A stretch of 64,000 nucleotides of DNA from Amylostereum areolatum (Eukaryota > Basidiomycota > Agaricomycetes > Russulales > Stereaceae): positions 171,163 to 235,162 of the forward strand of contig SAXG01000009.1 of NCBI GenBank assembly GCA_012932865.1, read 5' to 3'. This document shows, one piece after another, positions 1 through 13,421 of the stretch (the stretch's first letter is position 1; every line of letters begins with the position of its first letter). The notes below the pieces were generated by a model. The model was given only the letters and a program-made list of their open reading frames with translations, was not told the DNA's origin and searched no databases. A program made the translations under genes and the position numbers.

Positions 1-1082
1 GTCCCGGATCATCTTCGCCAACCCCTGCAAGGCGGGGTCGCACATCAAGAACGCGGCCAAGGCCGGCGTGACGACCATGACATTTGACAACACGGACGAG
101 CTGCACAAGGTCGCGCGCACCCACCCCGACGCGCGGCTCGTCCTCCGGATCTTGACCGACGACTCCAAGAGCTTGTGTCGCCTCGGCCTCAAATTCGGCG
201 CGCCCCTGGTCTCGGTACCTGGGCTCCTCGCGACCGCACGCGAGCTCAAGTTGAACGTGGTCGGCATCAGCTTCCACGTCGGGAGCGGCAACTTTGATTC
301 CAACGCTTTCGCGGACGCGGTGATGCGGGCGAAGGCGGCGTTCGAGAATGGCGTCGCGGCCGGGTACAAGTTCACTCTGCTCGACGTGGGAGGCGGCTTC
401 GAGGACGCGACGTTTGAAGCTACCGCGGCGACCCTGCGCGATGCGCTCGCGACCCACTTCCCAGACCGCAACGGTCTCAGGATCATCGCGGAGCCTGGAC
501 GGTACTTCGTGTCCCGCGCATTCAGCCTGGCAGCCAACATTATCGCACGCCGCGCGGCGGCTGATTCGGACGAGTCTGAGGTGACGCATGCCGCTTGTGC
601 CGCTGCCGCTGCCGTCGACGAGTCGGATGAACCATCGGTGATGTGTAAGTCCGCTCGTCCATTTTTTTCGATGTGGGGTTCCCTCGCTAATCAAGACCCT
701 TTTCTTCGCAGACTACATCAACGACGGTGTCTACGGCGCGTTCAACTGCATCCTGTTCGACCATCAGACGGTGCACCCTCGGGTGCTCGCGATGGGCGGG
801 TCGTTCCACGTTCGCACGGACGAGCGCGTGCAGACGAGCAGCGTGTGGGGCCCGACGTGCGACTCGATCGACTGCGTGTGCCCGCAGACGCGTCTGCCGA
901 CGGCGTTGCGTGTGGGCGACTGGCTTGCGTTCGACAATATGGGCGCTTACACCGTGTGCGCGGCCAGCCAGTTCAACGGGTTCGAGCTCAGCCAGGTGGT
1001 GTACACGACGGGCGGGGGCAGCGGCTCGCGCGAGACACGGCGGGTGCTGCAGGCGCATGCGGCCGCGGCCATTTCCCCGTGA
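1..1082 (+). CDS. ODC: Ornithine decarboxylase, C-terminal part (5' truncated by window)
   Basis: PLP-dependent fold-III decarboxylase that turns ornithine into putrescine, the first step of polyamine synthesis, in the cytosol. The reading frame is open from base 2. It contains FANPCK near the start, the HVGSG phosphate-binding motif, EPGRYFV, the active-site cysteine in WGPTCDS, and the late FDNMGAYT motif, all in the family order. One intron is clear: 645-711 (GTAAGT...GCAG), joining V-M-Y-Y-I-N-D. Exons are therefore 1-644 and 712-1082, stop TGA. The N-terminal barrel strand with the PLP-binding lysine lies upstream of the window. A short acidic/alanine-rich insert (about 20 residues) precedes the intron, where fungal ODCs vary. 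An antizyme-binding region cannot be judged. The identification is secure; the start is not visible. Confidence 0.93.
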
Positions 1083-3340
1083 GGAGCATACCCATCCAGA
1101 CCGTTGTTCTCTTCTCTTCTCGATTTCGATTTTCGGTTTCGGTCAGCGTTGCATTGGACTCTCGCTTGGCGTGGCGCTCATATGGTCGAGGGGTGGTAAC
1201 TGTACCGATCTACAGTCACGAACACGGACGCCTCTACATATGTGTAAGTAGAAGGCACGGGAGGGGGGAGGAACTGCAAGGAACGAATACATGCCGCCGA
1301 GTTTATGATTCGATAAAGATGCCGACGGGGCGTGGGTACGGGAGTGAAGCATTCGTCCTGTGAACCGCATGGACTTGGAGAGGGGCGGGGCGGGGCGGCT
1401 TCGGCCGTGTGACTTTCTGGGCGGAGCCGAGACCCCCGCGCGGAACCGAGTCGAGGGAGGTTCAAACCTGTTCAAACGCGCCTCGTGACGTCGCCCGGCG
1501 CAACCCCAGAACCGAACGAGCGCGGTCTCAGTGGTTCCCCTTCGCCCGTTCCTTGCCCCCATGCCCAGCGAGTGCTAGCGAGTGCCCAACTTGCCTGATG
1601 GGATCTGCCGCCGATAGCACGCTCACGCATCTCCCCCCTCCCCCTCGAGGAACGGGCACCCGTCGAGGCCACCGCTCGCCGCCGCTGGGCCCGACGAGGT
1701 CGTTTTTTCGCACGAACTCTCGTGGTGCGCGGGTGGAACGCAATTTGATTCCACGGACGAAATGTGTCGAACGGGTTATCTGATAAGTCGTCACGAGTAA
1801 TACGCATCCCGATAAATGACAGTAAGTACAGCCCCGTCTCATCGGCGATCCTCGAGGATTTGGAACTTCGACCGCCGTGAGATCGTCTGACGGCCGGCGA
1901 GCTGGCCCCGGCGCCCGTGCTCTTAAGTATTGCACGACATGATGATATTGCGATGCGCGGACTCGGAACTGTAGCAGAGCCTAGCAGAGCGTGGTCAAAT
2001 CCGTCCGCTTCGTCGAGGAGGGCGACTGGCGAGACACCATCAGCTAAACTAGCCGTATATGTGTTCGAGACTTCCAGCTTCGCCGCCTCCGATGCCGACG
2101 ATCGCGCGAGTCCGGGGGATGTAAAGGCTGACTGAAGGTATGGAAGTATATATTGCTCGAACGGCGCGGGCGCGAGGCAACGGGGGTCGGGCGGGACTGA
2201 AGTGCCACTTTGTACTTGCGGGCTATTTATACGGTGGCGCCACCGCGCGCTGTATACTCGGCGGCGGAGGGGAGAAGACCAACACGCGCGTGTTGTGCCG
2301 CGAACGCCGTAGAATTGAGTGGCACCCGCGCGTAAAATTGCGGTGGGTTCGAGGAGCCCTCGGCGATCTCCTTGCGCAGCGAGTCTGACTGTCCTTGCCG
2401 GTGCGCGTCGAGGCTCGGCCGCTGGCGGCGAGAGGGGACGAGAGGAGACGAGACAGGTTTCACTCGGAGATGATGGACAGCTTGCGTTCCGGAGTGGGAT
2501 GCTTAGTCTGGCAAGCTCGAAGGGCGAGCGCCGACGGTTACAGCGGAGGCCCTTGGCAGCGGCGGCGGCGGTCCTTGCGTGTGCATTCGTCGCGAGATGT
2601 TTGGAACGAGCGATTCCGGGGATACAGCAAGTAGATCCGTGAGGTACTTAGCAGGCGCGGAAATGGAGAGAAGGTGGGGTTCGCAGTCACTCATGAGTCG
2701 ACAGCCCCGTCGGGAGTTGAATTGTATTCCTGTATTTTCGTGGGCGATGCGTGGTTATATTCTGCGTGCGCAGGGGAACCGGGGAAAAAGTTCGGTGCAG
2801 TCGAGAGTGTCGAGGAGCGCGGGGGAGGGGGTGCCTTTCTGGGGTGGCGGGCCGGGGAAGGCGCAGTCGGGGCCGGGGAGTCGTGCCTGAGAAGCTACCG
2901 GGAGTTGGGCGCGGCATCGGAGGGAAACGTGGAGAACGTTAAACGCGGAGGATTGGATTAGAGTCTGATAGAGTAATTCGAATAGTAAAATGGGTATTTC
3001 GATTAGGCATGCGCTGGTAACAACAAACATCTCAGGCAACCGTCGCCCGGCCCTTCCCCGTGCGGCCGTCCCATGAGCCCTATTTCAAGCCCCTGCTCAT
3101 GCCCGTGCCGATCTCCTTCTCCTTCCCCCCACCAGTTCCCCATCTCTGCGCTTGGACCCCGTCCTTTGCCGCCTTCTGCTTTGTTCAACTCCTCCTTCTC
3201 CGGCGCTTTCCCCCCTCTTGCTTTGTGCGCTCTACCCTACGCCAGATCCGAGTGGCGAACCTGCCTTATAAAGACGCTTCGAATTCTATATCCTCCTCGT
3301 CTCTTTGACGCTCACGGATCCTCTCGATTTTACCTCTGCC
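1083..3340. other. Intergenic, no gene supported
   Basis: Between the decarboxylase stop and the APSES-factor start. Several overlapping frames are open on both strands because the DNA is GC-rich, but none shows a recognisable domain, a start with plausible splice sites, or low-complexity of a coding type. The last 300 bases are pyrimidine-rich, as is usual just before basidiomycete start codons. Confidence 0.5.
3267..3273 (+). promoter_or_regulatory. TATA-like element of the APSES-factor gene
   Basis: TATAAAG about 70 bases before the ATG at 3341, followed by a C/T-rich leader. Position and sequence fit a TATA box; no other support. Confidence 0.45.
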
Positions 3341-5118
3341 ATGGCCACTGGAATCATGCAGGTTCGCTCGCTCGCCCCGTTCTGCTACAGCGATCGTTAA
3401 CATCCCGCGATCGTACAGGACCCACTCTCCGCCTCCGCCGACTCCTCCAGCGCCGGCCCGCGCTTTCGCCCGTTCTCGAGCCCGAACCACAGCGTCGTCA
3501 AAAGCAGGTATATCACCAGCAACGACCCCCGCGGCTACATGTAGGTCGTACCACATGCGACGCCTCCGTTCCGCCCGCTGACGTCGGCGTTTGCAGTCCT
3601 GTCTACGAATACCCGCTCAACGGCCAGTGGATAATGATGGACGTCGATGACGGCTACGTCCTCTGGACCGGCATCTGGAAAGGTAACCCTTCTGCCTCGT
3701 TCTCGCTTTTGTCCGCGGGCTTACGCGCGTCCGTTCCACCCCACAGCACTCGGAAACTCCAAAGGTAAGCAGTCGCCACACTGCGCGGTTTGCGACCGTT
3801 TTTACTCATCGTCGAACGCCACCCGCAGCCGACATCGTAAAAATGGTCGAGTCCCAACCCGACCTCGCCAGCCAGATTCGCAGGGTGCGCGGCGGCTACC
3901 TCAAGATCCAAGGTACATGGATGCCGTACGAAGTCGCCCTGCGTCTCTCCCGTCGCGTCGCTTGGCCCATCCGGGACGACCTTGTCCCGCTTTTTGGGTA
4001 TGCCCCCCTCCAACCCTTATTGTTTTTCTCCACCACAACGCTGACGCATTGACCCTTGACCCCCCTAGCCCTACCTTCCCGAGCACATGCCTCTCGCCTG
4101 ACCAACCAGGCTATGGCCAAGTGATCGCCAACGGCCAGGGCCGCCGTCGTCCGCGCCGCTCCACCCATGCGGCCAACGCCCATGCCCAAGCGGCGCACAT
4201 GCAGACGTCGGTGTTTTCCGCGCACGCGCACGTCGGCGCGTGGTCCTACCGCCCCCTCCGCCCCCGCCGAATTCGCCCACCCCGCCTCCGTCGCGCACTC
4301 CCCATCGAGCCCGCGCGCGCACGCCTACGCCGGGCCCGCGTCCGCCCCACCCTACCCCCAGGCAGCGCAAGCGTCCGGCGCAGACCGGCAGCGCGCGTCC
4401 TCGAGCCGCTACTCGCCCTACGGCCATGGCCACGGGTACTCGGGCAACTCGCCTGTGTCGCCCCGGGCATCGTCCGCGTACCCCGCGTTCCCGGACGACG
4501 TCACGCTACCCCCCATCCAACACCCCTCGCGCGCGAACGCCGTCTTACCGCCCATCTCTGCGCTGGCCGGCGCGTCCTCCTCCTCCTCCCAGGCGCACGA
4601 TCGCGACGCGGAGGGTCTCGCGGTGCTCGAGCGCCTGCGCATGGACGACGATCCGCCGCGATCGCATCCGTATTCGCACTCGCGCCCGCCGTCGCTCTCG
4701 GTCAGCGCGTCTTACCCCTCCTCGCCGTGAGTGCCAGTCCCCCGACGGGCCCCATGCGTCCAATCGAACGTCGCTCATCTTGCTTGAACCCGTCTCAGAT
4801 ACATCGACCACGCCGCCCGTCGTCCTTCCTTCGACGCGCACGCCGACCCCCATTGGCGTTCCCACGCGCATTCGAACGCCGCGCCCCCGTCTCCGTCTCC
4901 GTCCCCCTCCTACTCCTACTCCCTAGCGCCTTCGCCCGTGTCCGCAGTCGCCCGTGACGCCGCCCCAGATGCACGCGCACGCCCATTCGCATCCACAGCC
5001 CACCCATCTGCATCCCTCCCACGCCCTCCCCCCACTGAAAATGTTCGACGCGCCGCCCGTGGCGGAATACGCGCGCGCGCCCTACGGGATCGAGCGGGGG
5101 CCGCACCGCCTGTGGTAG
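3341..5118 (+). CDS. APSES/KilA-N domain transcription factor, multi-exon
   Basis: Probable DNA-binding regulator of the fungal APSES (KilA-N) family, nuclear. Clear exons: 3341-3361, 3419-3540, 3597-3682, 3747-3764 (only 18 nt), 3829-3997, then from 4069; the intervening introns are 56-71 nt with consensus ends and all phases close. The domain core reads ...VLWTGIWKALGNSKADIVKM..., then RVRGGYLKIQGTWMPYEVAL and LVPLFGPTFPSTCL. That is the layout of the basidiomycete KilA-N factors. Downstream is a Ser/Pro/His-rich tail (LPPIQHPSRANAVLPPISAL). An intron at 4727-4798 joins it to ...YIDHAARRPSF. The last stretch ends ...PYGIERGPHRLW and TAG at 5118. Two frame changes (near 4240 and near 4940) are not explained by introns I can place, so the tail model is provisional. 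The alternative label is a generic KilA-N protein. Confidence 0.8.
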
Positions 5119-8100
5119 TGTGAACCCTGCGCCAGGCGATCCGTTCATGTGCGCCGGTTTCCGCTACCTTTCCAACGCAGCCTTGCGGGAATCCCCATTG
5201 GGGTTTATGCACATGTGGATGATCGACGCCCCGGAGAAAGCACGCAAGCGTGACTCGAGCGCATTTCCACTACCCCCACCCCGCTCCCCCCTTCTGCCCT
5301 CCACCACCACCCTCGTCGTCCTGGAAAAGTGGGTTTGCTTTTTTACGTCTGCGCACGCCTCGCGTTGCCTTGGCGTGTGCGGGTGATAGGCCGTCCCTTT
5401 TCCACGTTGTATTCGCTACTAGCACTATCTCTATCTCCCGGCATCGACCATTTGTCTCCCCGTTTTCTTTCCTTTCTCTCTCGTCGCCGTCGTCGTCGTC
5501 TCATGTTTTTGCTTTTACCGGACATTTGTACTATTTGGTTCGCGCGCGCTGCCTACTCTTACTTACTCCCTCCTGCATATGATCATGCATTTCACTTGCC
5601 CATGGATATCCGCATACGTCTGCATACCGTCGCTTCCCCCCCTTCCTCCCCCCCAAACACACTAACCCTCCGCCCTAACTGCCCGTCGTCTCGCTCGGAC
5701 CCCTAGCATTAATCGTCTCTCATCTCGTACTTACCCGTCGCGCGCGTAGTGTGCTCATCGCACGAACCTTAGAAGAAGTAATCTTACGTGTATCCATTTC
5801 GTCTTGCATCCTCCCCGTCCATGCGCCGTCGTACGATCGTGAACTCCTCGGTATTGCAATGAGCGAAATCCAATGCGAGGTGTGCGTATGTGACAATGCG
5901 TCCGCCAGTGAAAAAAAGGTGGATCAAACCAGAGCCAGCTCCCTGACCATCATGCCTGCGGACGACACACCCTGCAAGGACCTGCTCGAACTCCACATTC
6001 CTCCCTGGGCCTGTCAACAGCGCGTGTATACTTGCAGCACCACTGCGTCCACACCCCACTTCTTCCTCCCCCTTTAGGAGCCTCTGGCCCCGCCCCCGAT
6101 CCTTTTTCTCGTGGCCAGTCTCTCGTAAACCTCGGGCCTCTGCCATCCCATCGTGTTGACCCAAACACGGCACTCGACGGCCCCCGCCACAAAGTTGCGT
6201 TGACCCATACATGCCCCGCCCCGATCGACCCACCAAGAACCAGATTGCTTCCGTCGCGCGTCCTCGAGCCTCGAAAGCCTCGGCCCTCCGAACCGCGTCG
6301 AAGTCCCGTCCGAGGGAAGGGGCAGATCGCCGTCCCCGAGCACGCGGTCCCGAATCCCGCGAGCTCCGTGTCGTCGCCGTCGTCGTTCGATGTCGTCGTC
6401 ACTCCCCGTTCGTCCGGGCCATCGTCGTTCCCCTCCAACGGGAACCGAGAAGTCTGCAGCGCGCGCCTGGAGCACGATGCGTTCGCGAGGTCCCTGCCTG
6501 ATCCGGCGCGCCGCTGGAGCCTTGCCTGGCCTTGTCCGTAAACTCATCTTTCTTTTTTGCAAAACGGAGGGGGGGGGTGTCTCACGATAAGGTCGGCCTT
6601 GCTGGCCCGCCGACGTCGGGAGGGGGGCTAATAGGAGGGGCTCGCGTATATTGGCGCACTACTCGCCTCGCCCCGATTTCCATGCCCTGGGCCTCGAATT
6701 CCACGACCGTACGGCATGATGCATGACGATCGAGGCGCCATGGCGGCGGCGGCGGGCTCATGAACTCGAAGATGGTGCCACCACGACGCGTGGCTCAAAA
6801 AACGGCCGCGACGTGCTGCCAGGTGCAGCTGAGACCGCCTACAGGTGCGTCTGAGACAATGAATAGAAAGCGGCGGCGGCGGCGGCGGCCAGATGCGGCA
6901 AGTAGGCAAGAGCGATATCGATGTCTCACCTGTCCGCCGGCGAAGGGGTATAAGCCCGCACGGGTCCAGGTGCCGTCGTGGCGGACGACGACGTTCGCGG
7001 AGGATCTGCCTCTCGGTGCTTTTAGCGGTGGTATGGCGAGCCTCCCCGTAGATGTTATGCGCGCTACCGGCAGGAGAGGTTTGCCGGGGTAGTTTATTAC
7101 AGGGTGGATCGAGGAAACGGGGAGCCGACGTCTGTGCTGCATCAGCGCTGTAGCGTCGTAGAGCGCCGCGCGGTAACCTCACGAGAGAACGGTCGGCCGA
7201 AAGACGATAAACTTGCACCTACGGCGTGCGCGCGCGTGTGCTTCGTGCGCGATGTCGGACTGGAAATAAATACAGCGACACACGCCCGTGCTTGATGCGG
7301 TCGACGTTGGGCGGGTTCTAGGGATCGAAGGAGGGGAAAAAATAAATGAACTGGGAGAAGGAAGGGAATTTCGAAGCGCGCGCGCGCAAAGGAGCCAGGA
7401 GAGACTTTCCCTTGGCAGCCTCGTGCAACGGGGTACCCGGGCCGGTGGGGCTGTCGGCGGAGGAGATTGTCTGCGCATGTCCGCTCCTCCGTTCTCGGTT
7501 CGCTGACATCCCGACATCGCAGAGGCATATCACATATCGCATATTGCGGGGTGCGCGTGGCGCCTGAGCGGTGTGCCCTCGATCGAGGTGCCACGACCTG
7601 GCCTGAGTTTGCATTCAGGATGTTTAGAACGAATGCCGATGCTGTATACTGGAACCGACTCCCAGTGCCAGTTAGTGGCTTGGAGCGTGGGTTGGGCTGG
7701 GGGTTGTTGTGCTATATATTCCACGATCTAATTGAGTGGTAAGTACATAGATGATGATGATGATGATGCATGATGATCGAGGCACGGTTTCTGCGCCCAC
7801 GCCCTCGAGGTTCGACGCACGACGCAGCCATCCCAAAAGAAGCGATCCCTTGTCCAGGCGCGCACCTTCCCCATTCCGTCCTCGGCATCCCATGGCGCCC
7901 GGCGCCCGGTACCCGGCTCCCCGCCCGTCCTCCTTCCCAACCGCGCCCTTCCTTCTTCTCGCCGTTGCCGTACGCAAAATGAACTCAAAAAATAAGATCC
8001 CCGCGTGCTTCGAAAGCGAGGCCCCGAAAAGGATAGATGCAGCCTCGGGGAATAGGCTTTGCGAAGACTCACGCGCGCCCTGAGAAACGATTCCAAAGAA

Positions 8101-9817
8101 GCTCTCCGTCGGCTCGGCCCCCTCTCTCGTGCTTATGACGACGTCGTCGCGAACTGCCAAAGATTTGGAGTCGAAAACCTGCCTGGATGACCTGCTGTCG
8201 TTGGCCGCGTGCACCTCACGCTTTCACCTCAACCTCCTCCGGGATGCCTCGTCCGAGAGGCTGAACGGATTACGCTCTACTAGAATTGTAAGTCATCCCC
8301 GACTCGGACCCTGCGACTGGTCATAGGACTGGCGCCCCTCGAGCCCCGTGGGATGACGGTATGCATTCGCCCGCTCGACGCTGATTCCCCAACTTGGCGC
8401 GCTTGGGGGATCGGAGCATGGCGTACTAGATTTGGATGGGACCCCCCTCGTCCCTCGTGCCGTCATCTAAATATGTTTGGTACTCTGCGTGAGGGCGAGG
8501 CGGTCCGGGCGGAGGAAGGGAATGAAGTGACGCCATCGAGCGTGCGTGCGTGCGGTTTACCTCGCACGGCGTCCGTGTCTTGGCCCTCGAAAGGCCGGTC
8601 GCCAACCGCCATCGATGAACCCCCACCGTTATGATCAAAACACTACACCCACACAACCATTCGCGCGCGTCTAATACCTCGTACGGTGTCCACGGACCGG
8701 GTGTCAAACAAGAGCACGAAGGAAAACTTCAAAATGCAGTGCGCGCGAGGCCCCCCGCGGGAAATGGAGAATGAACCTCGCTTTGACGCGCGCCCCGCGT
8801 CCTGCAATATGTAAGGAAAATCGTGTGCAAGGGCCGAACCTCTCACCATTGTCACTGTAGCGAGCGATGGGACCGGGGGATGCGGCGCACGGCAGGCATG
8901 AGAACGTCTCCGAAGCCGAGGAGGTAAGCCACGCTACATTGTAGGCTGATGCTGATCCTGACACGGTGCCTGCGACCGCGAAACGGTGCGTGTGCGGAAA
9001 AGTGTGGGTTGCGCTTGGGAGAGGGCATCACCGCCACCGCGTCGCGTTCCGCGTGCTCGCCGCCACACAAGTTCCGCAAAGATATGGACGGGGAGCGTCG
9101 GCCCATCAGCTGCGAGGAGAGTTACGACACCCGCCCAACAGGCAGCCGTGCCGCCACGAGCGTAAAGTTCGATGTTACGTGGTCAGGCCGCTGGCCCACG
9201 CCCAGTGGGGCTAAGTGGAGGAAACGGGGATATACTGGTGCGGGGGTGCCCATAGGTGCGTGTATATGACCGGTGCCACTCCGAGCGGGCAGATAGCTCG
9301 TCTGTGCCGCGATGCCGAAGATGCGTCGAGTCAAAGGGCACCTTCCTTTTCCGGACACCGTCGCTTTGCGCGACCCCATTGCAAGTCGTCGACGTTGGCT
9401 GCTGGCATTGCTGCTAAAGCTGCTGCAGGATTCTCTGGCCCGGGTCGTTAGTATGATACGTGTTCGCGAGTGCGGTACCGATGGAACTCATTAACGCGGC
9501 GTTCGACGGTGGAGCACCACGGGTTCCCGTCGGGACTCGAACAGGAAGTCATTCGCCCACCGGACTCTGTAACGCGTAACTTGAAAAAAAAAAACCCCTC
9601 GCCCTCCGTCCTGGTCGCGGTCGCGGTCGGAAAGTGAGAGGCGCCAGGCGCTCTTTATAAACAATTTCATGTGCATTCCCCCCGCGAAAAAAAAGCCAAA
9701 GAGTAAGAGGATCGGATGGATCACGACGGCACGCGCCAGTCCGTTCGTAAATATCGCGGCCGCGATAGGGTCCGCGATTGCACCTTAGATGCTGGAGAGG
9801 AGAAACGGAGGACGACG
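5119..9817. other. Long GC-rich intergenic stretch, no gene supported
   Basis: About 4.7 kb between the APSES factor and the phosphate transporter (tail-facing). Six-frame reading gives only overlapping Arg/Pro/Ser-rich frames typical of GC-rich noncoding DNA. One stretch on the minus strand near 6960-7050 (peptide VVRHDGTWTRAGLYPF, followed by a GTGAGA...CTCAG intron-like segment) looks mildly protein-like, but I could not extend it to a gene. An ATG/CAT microsatellite lies at 7751. Confidence 0.45.
7751..7777. repeat. (ATG)n microsatellite
   Basis: Six perfect ATG units, then CATGATGAT. Simple repeat, no evident role. Confidence 0.85.
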
Positions 9818-12800
9818 TCAGTGGTCGTGTGCACTTCTCGAGAGCATGTGGCGTACGGACCCGACCAATTTCATGAGCCCATATCCCAGTGTCGCCACCA
9901 CCTGACCGTTCGTTAGCACGTCACGCCACCCCCACGCAAAAAAAGAGTCCAACGCGAGCGGGGAAAAATAGCTCACCAAAGTCGCGATCGCGCTCGCAGG
10001 CACGCCGTTCTTCAAAAAGTCGACGTTGGACAGGTACAGCTGGCCCATCTCGTCCTCCTGGGTCGCGCTAAGTAAAGCAGGGAGAACGAAGATGGTTAAA
10101 GGCCAGGCCTGGGAGGGGAGAGGGGATAAAGTGGGAAGAGAAAAGCACGCACGCCGTCTGGTTCGGGAAGCCCGAGACGGGCATGCCCATACCCGCTGAG
10201 CAGATGAGGCCCGTGATGAAGATCAGCAGGTTAGCCTGGTTTCCCGGGAGGTTGCTCCCGACTTCTTTCGCTATGGGCACCAGCAGCACGCTCGCGATTG
10301 TGTGGCTAATAAACGTCGAGATGACCTGGCCCAGACCCACGCTTCAGCTCAGGGCGAACGACGGAAAAGGAAAGAGGGCACGGACGAGAACGACCACGGA
10401 CAGGACCAGAACGATTGTATAGGGCGATAGGCCCTCGACGAGGTCGCGGATGACAACATCCAGCTTCTCAAGCAGGCCGCTCGACGTGACGCCCTTGCCC
10501 AGCGCGATACCGCCCATCGCAAGGAACACCACCGTCCACAGAAACTGCTCGAAGTCGTCCTACAACCGCATGACAACGCCCGCGTCAGCGCCCCGTCCAA
10601 TCGAAGCGGGAAACGAGCGCAGTCCGTCTCCCCCGACGCGCCCGCACCGGACGCACCTTTTTCAACACGCCCGTCCCAAAGAACGCGATGATCGGAATAA
10701 TCGCGATGATGCCCATATCGCCCACATAATCCTCGATCCCGCGCGCGACGCACCACAGCGCGATCGTCAGCACGCACACCGCGCTCACCCACCACTGCCG
10801 CGCGCTGAACCCTTCCCTCGTCTTCCGGATCCCCTTGATTTCCAGCGTGCCTTCGCCGCCGGGGAGCTGACCCGGGCGGTAGGACCACAGCAGCAGCGCC
10901 CAAATCAGCACGATCGACACCGCCGATACCGGAAGTGCGACGGCGAACCAGCGCGCCCAGTCGAGCGGCGGGTCCATGTATTGCAGCGCGATCAGGTTCT
11001 GCGGAGAGGAGATTGGAGAGGACTGTCCCCCGATGTTCGCTGCAAGGGCGATCGCGAGCTAAGGGGAAGAGGGGGGAACTTAGTGTGAGTTACGGCATTG
11101 CGTTGCTCGGGAGATAGGACCCTACGATTAGACACGGTCCAAAGGAGGCATTCTGCGGGAGGGTGCGGAGGATCGGCTGGAGATGCAGATTCGAGGAGAG
11201 GCAGGGGAGAACGAGGGTCAGTTCCTGGGCGGGAAAGGGCGTCATGGTGTTCCACTCACGCGCACGAGCGCAAAGCACAGCGTTGGCGCTGCGACGTTGC
11301 TGTGAGAGACAGGCACAGTGGTCAGGAAGACGCGGATTCCGAGGAGAGGGGGCTTGGGGGTGTAAGGAAGGAAGAGGGGGAAAGCGTACCTGATCCACAT
11401 ACTGGCGAAGCAGGCGACACCCATAACGGCGAGAATAACGACGCTGGGACGGGTACCGGCGAGGCTGAGCACGCGCGTGATGAGCAGGCGGTCGATGCTC
11501 GTCTTGGATAGCGCGGCGGCGATGGTGAACCCGCCAATGAGCAGCATGATTGTGGGCGAGAACATGACTGAGAATATCCATCTACACCACAGCGTTAGCG
11601 CAAGCAAACGTCAAAAGGCGAGGTGGGAAGGCACACACTTGGTCGCGAGCGGGGGGCTGAGCCTCTCCCCGCTTTCCTCGTCCACAATCACGCGGAGCCA
11701 CACGAGCAAAAGCGGGACCATCATCGACGTGACAAAGAGCGGGATCGCCTCCGTCGCCCACAGCATCGTCGCGAACACGAGCACCGCAACACACCGATTT
11801 GCCGCGTCGCCCTCGACCGTCTGCACGTTCAACAACACCGTAAAAATGACCGCCGCAGCGAACACCCACACCGCCTTCCTGCTAAACCTCAACCGGCCAA
11901 CCGGTGTCTTCACCTCGAGCGCCTTCTCGTCCGAGCGCTCGAGCCCAACGGGCGCGCCCATGCCCATGGATTCTCCGCGCCGTTCACGCCCGATCATCTG
12001 CCGCCAGACGGTATCGCGTTCCCAGGCGATGTGCTCGCGGAGGTGGGTTTTGAGGTGTCGCTGCGCGATGCCGACGTCGCCGCGCGTGACGCATTTGGCG
12101 TACATCTGCAGGAGTTTGGCTTGGGCGTCAGAGAAGCGCGCGCGGGAAGCTGGGTCGAAGGGCGGCGAGGGTTCCAAGACGGTGTGTAGGTAATGGCGTT
12201 GGAGCTAGTCGTACATCGTGAGCATAAGGACATGGTTTCGGCATGATAGGCCAGGACGTACAGAGTTGTCGGTGACCTTGTCGTATCTGGGCAGACGTCA
12301 GTCGAAGGCGGGATAGGATTCACCAAGGGGCGAACGCACTTCTTCAAGATCTTCCGAAAGCCGGAGTAGTTCAGCTCGACGTAGCTCTTGAGCGCGCTAA
12401 GCTGGACATAGAGGTTCGTGATGCGTCGCTTGAACAACAGCTGGGTGTCCATCGCGTAATTGCTCTTCGAGTTCCAGATCGTCTCCTCCACGACGCTGGA
12501 CTCGCGCGCATGAGGCGACGCAAGCGACGCGATGCTGTTCGTGAGCTTGGTCACTATACGGCGTGGCACGTTTGGGGAGTTGCTGCGGCCTTTGCTGGTA
12601 CTCCTGTTGTGGGAGGAGGAGGCTATAGGGGCGAGCTCCCCCTCGGGCACGGCGGCGGGTTGTGAGTGACGGAGAGACAGGAGGGAGGCTTCGAGATCGA
12701 CATTTTCGTCGGTGGAGGAGATGCTGACGCGGCGTGGGCGGGGTGAGGATATGTCCTTGGACGCTGCGGCCGACGGTGAGCTGGAAGTGGGGAGAACGAA

Positions 12801-13421
12801 AGGAGGTGAAAGCGCCGCGCACCTCGTCCGACGGACGTAGAGTTGCGCCGACGTCGTTTCGAACTCTGCCTCTCCCGACTAGCACTCGGAGCGCCCCACT
12901 CGACATCGACCTCATCCTCGTCGTCGTCGTCGTCATCGTCCATATCATCCTCGTCGTCCGCGTACAACCTTCCCGCGACCAGCCCCAATTCGTCCTGCTC
13001 CTGCACGAGCGCCTCGAGCTCGGCAAGCTCTTCGAATAGCTCCTTTTCCTGCAACGCGGCAAAGGTCGAGATCTTGCGGCGCTCAACGTCGAGTAAGGGG
13101 CGAAAAAGCGCATCCGTATCCGGCGAGGACGAGCCTGGGACGAGCCCGGTGTGCTCGCCGGCGGACTCGATGTCGTGTGCGTGCACGCGTGCTTCGTGCT
13201 GCTGTTTCTCGAGCTGATAAATGTATTTCTTGAGGGCGTCATAGCTGAAGTCAATATTAGTTGATGGCTTTCAAGATAGGAGAATGAAAGCACGCACGCG
13301 ATGTACTCGTCCCACCACTCCACGACGGCATTGAATTTGAGCGAAGAGCTGTCGCGAGCGAGTCCACGTGAGCCACCCACCTACACCCGTCCATCTCCCG
13401 TCCCACGCACCTGAACTTCAT
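9818..13421 (-). CDS. SPX-domain phosphate transporter (Pho87/Pho90/Pho91 type)
   Basis: Low-affinity phosphate permease with an N-terminal SPX (inositol-pyrophosphate sensing) domain and a C-terminal divalent anion:Na+ symporter domain, in the plasma or vacuolar membrane. The start is an 11-nt first exon (13411-13421, MKFS), intron 13349-13410, exon 13298-13348 (SLKFNAVVEWWDEYIA), intron 13244-13297, then YDALKKYIYQLEK. SPX core elements follow: FKRRITNLYVQLSALKSYVE, NYSGFRKILKKYDKVTDNS and a late LLQMYAKCV helix. The membrane part contains FATMLWATEAIPLFVTSMMV, TIMLLIGGFTIAAALSKT, VMGVACFASMWI, LAANIGGQSSPISSPQNLIA and SGFPNQTA, which match the symporter family. The last intron is 9902-9976 and the tail ends ...GYGLMKLVGSVRHM... 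at 9818. The acidic linker at about 12.9 kb is a D/E run. A 56-nt intron at 12781-12836 (GTCCGT donor) best preserves frame there. I count about eleven exons. Confidence 0.88.

Noticed and set aside
1917..3309. Small plus and minus frames between ODC and the APSES factor
   Set aside because: No start context, no splice-consistent extension, no recognisable peptide.
6032..6562. Overlapping frames of about 165 codons on both strands
   Set aside because: GC-rich noncoding pattern, no domain, no credible splice structure.
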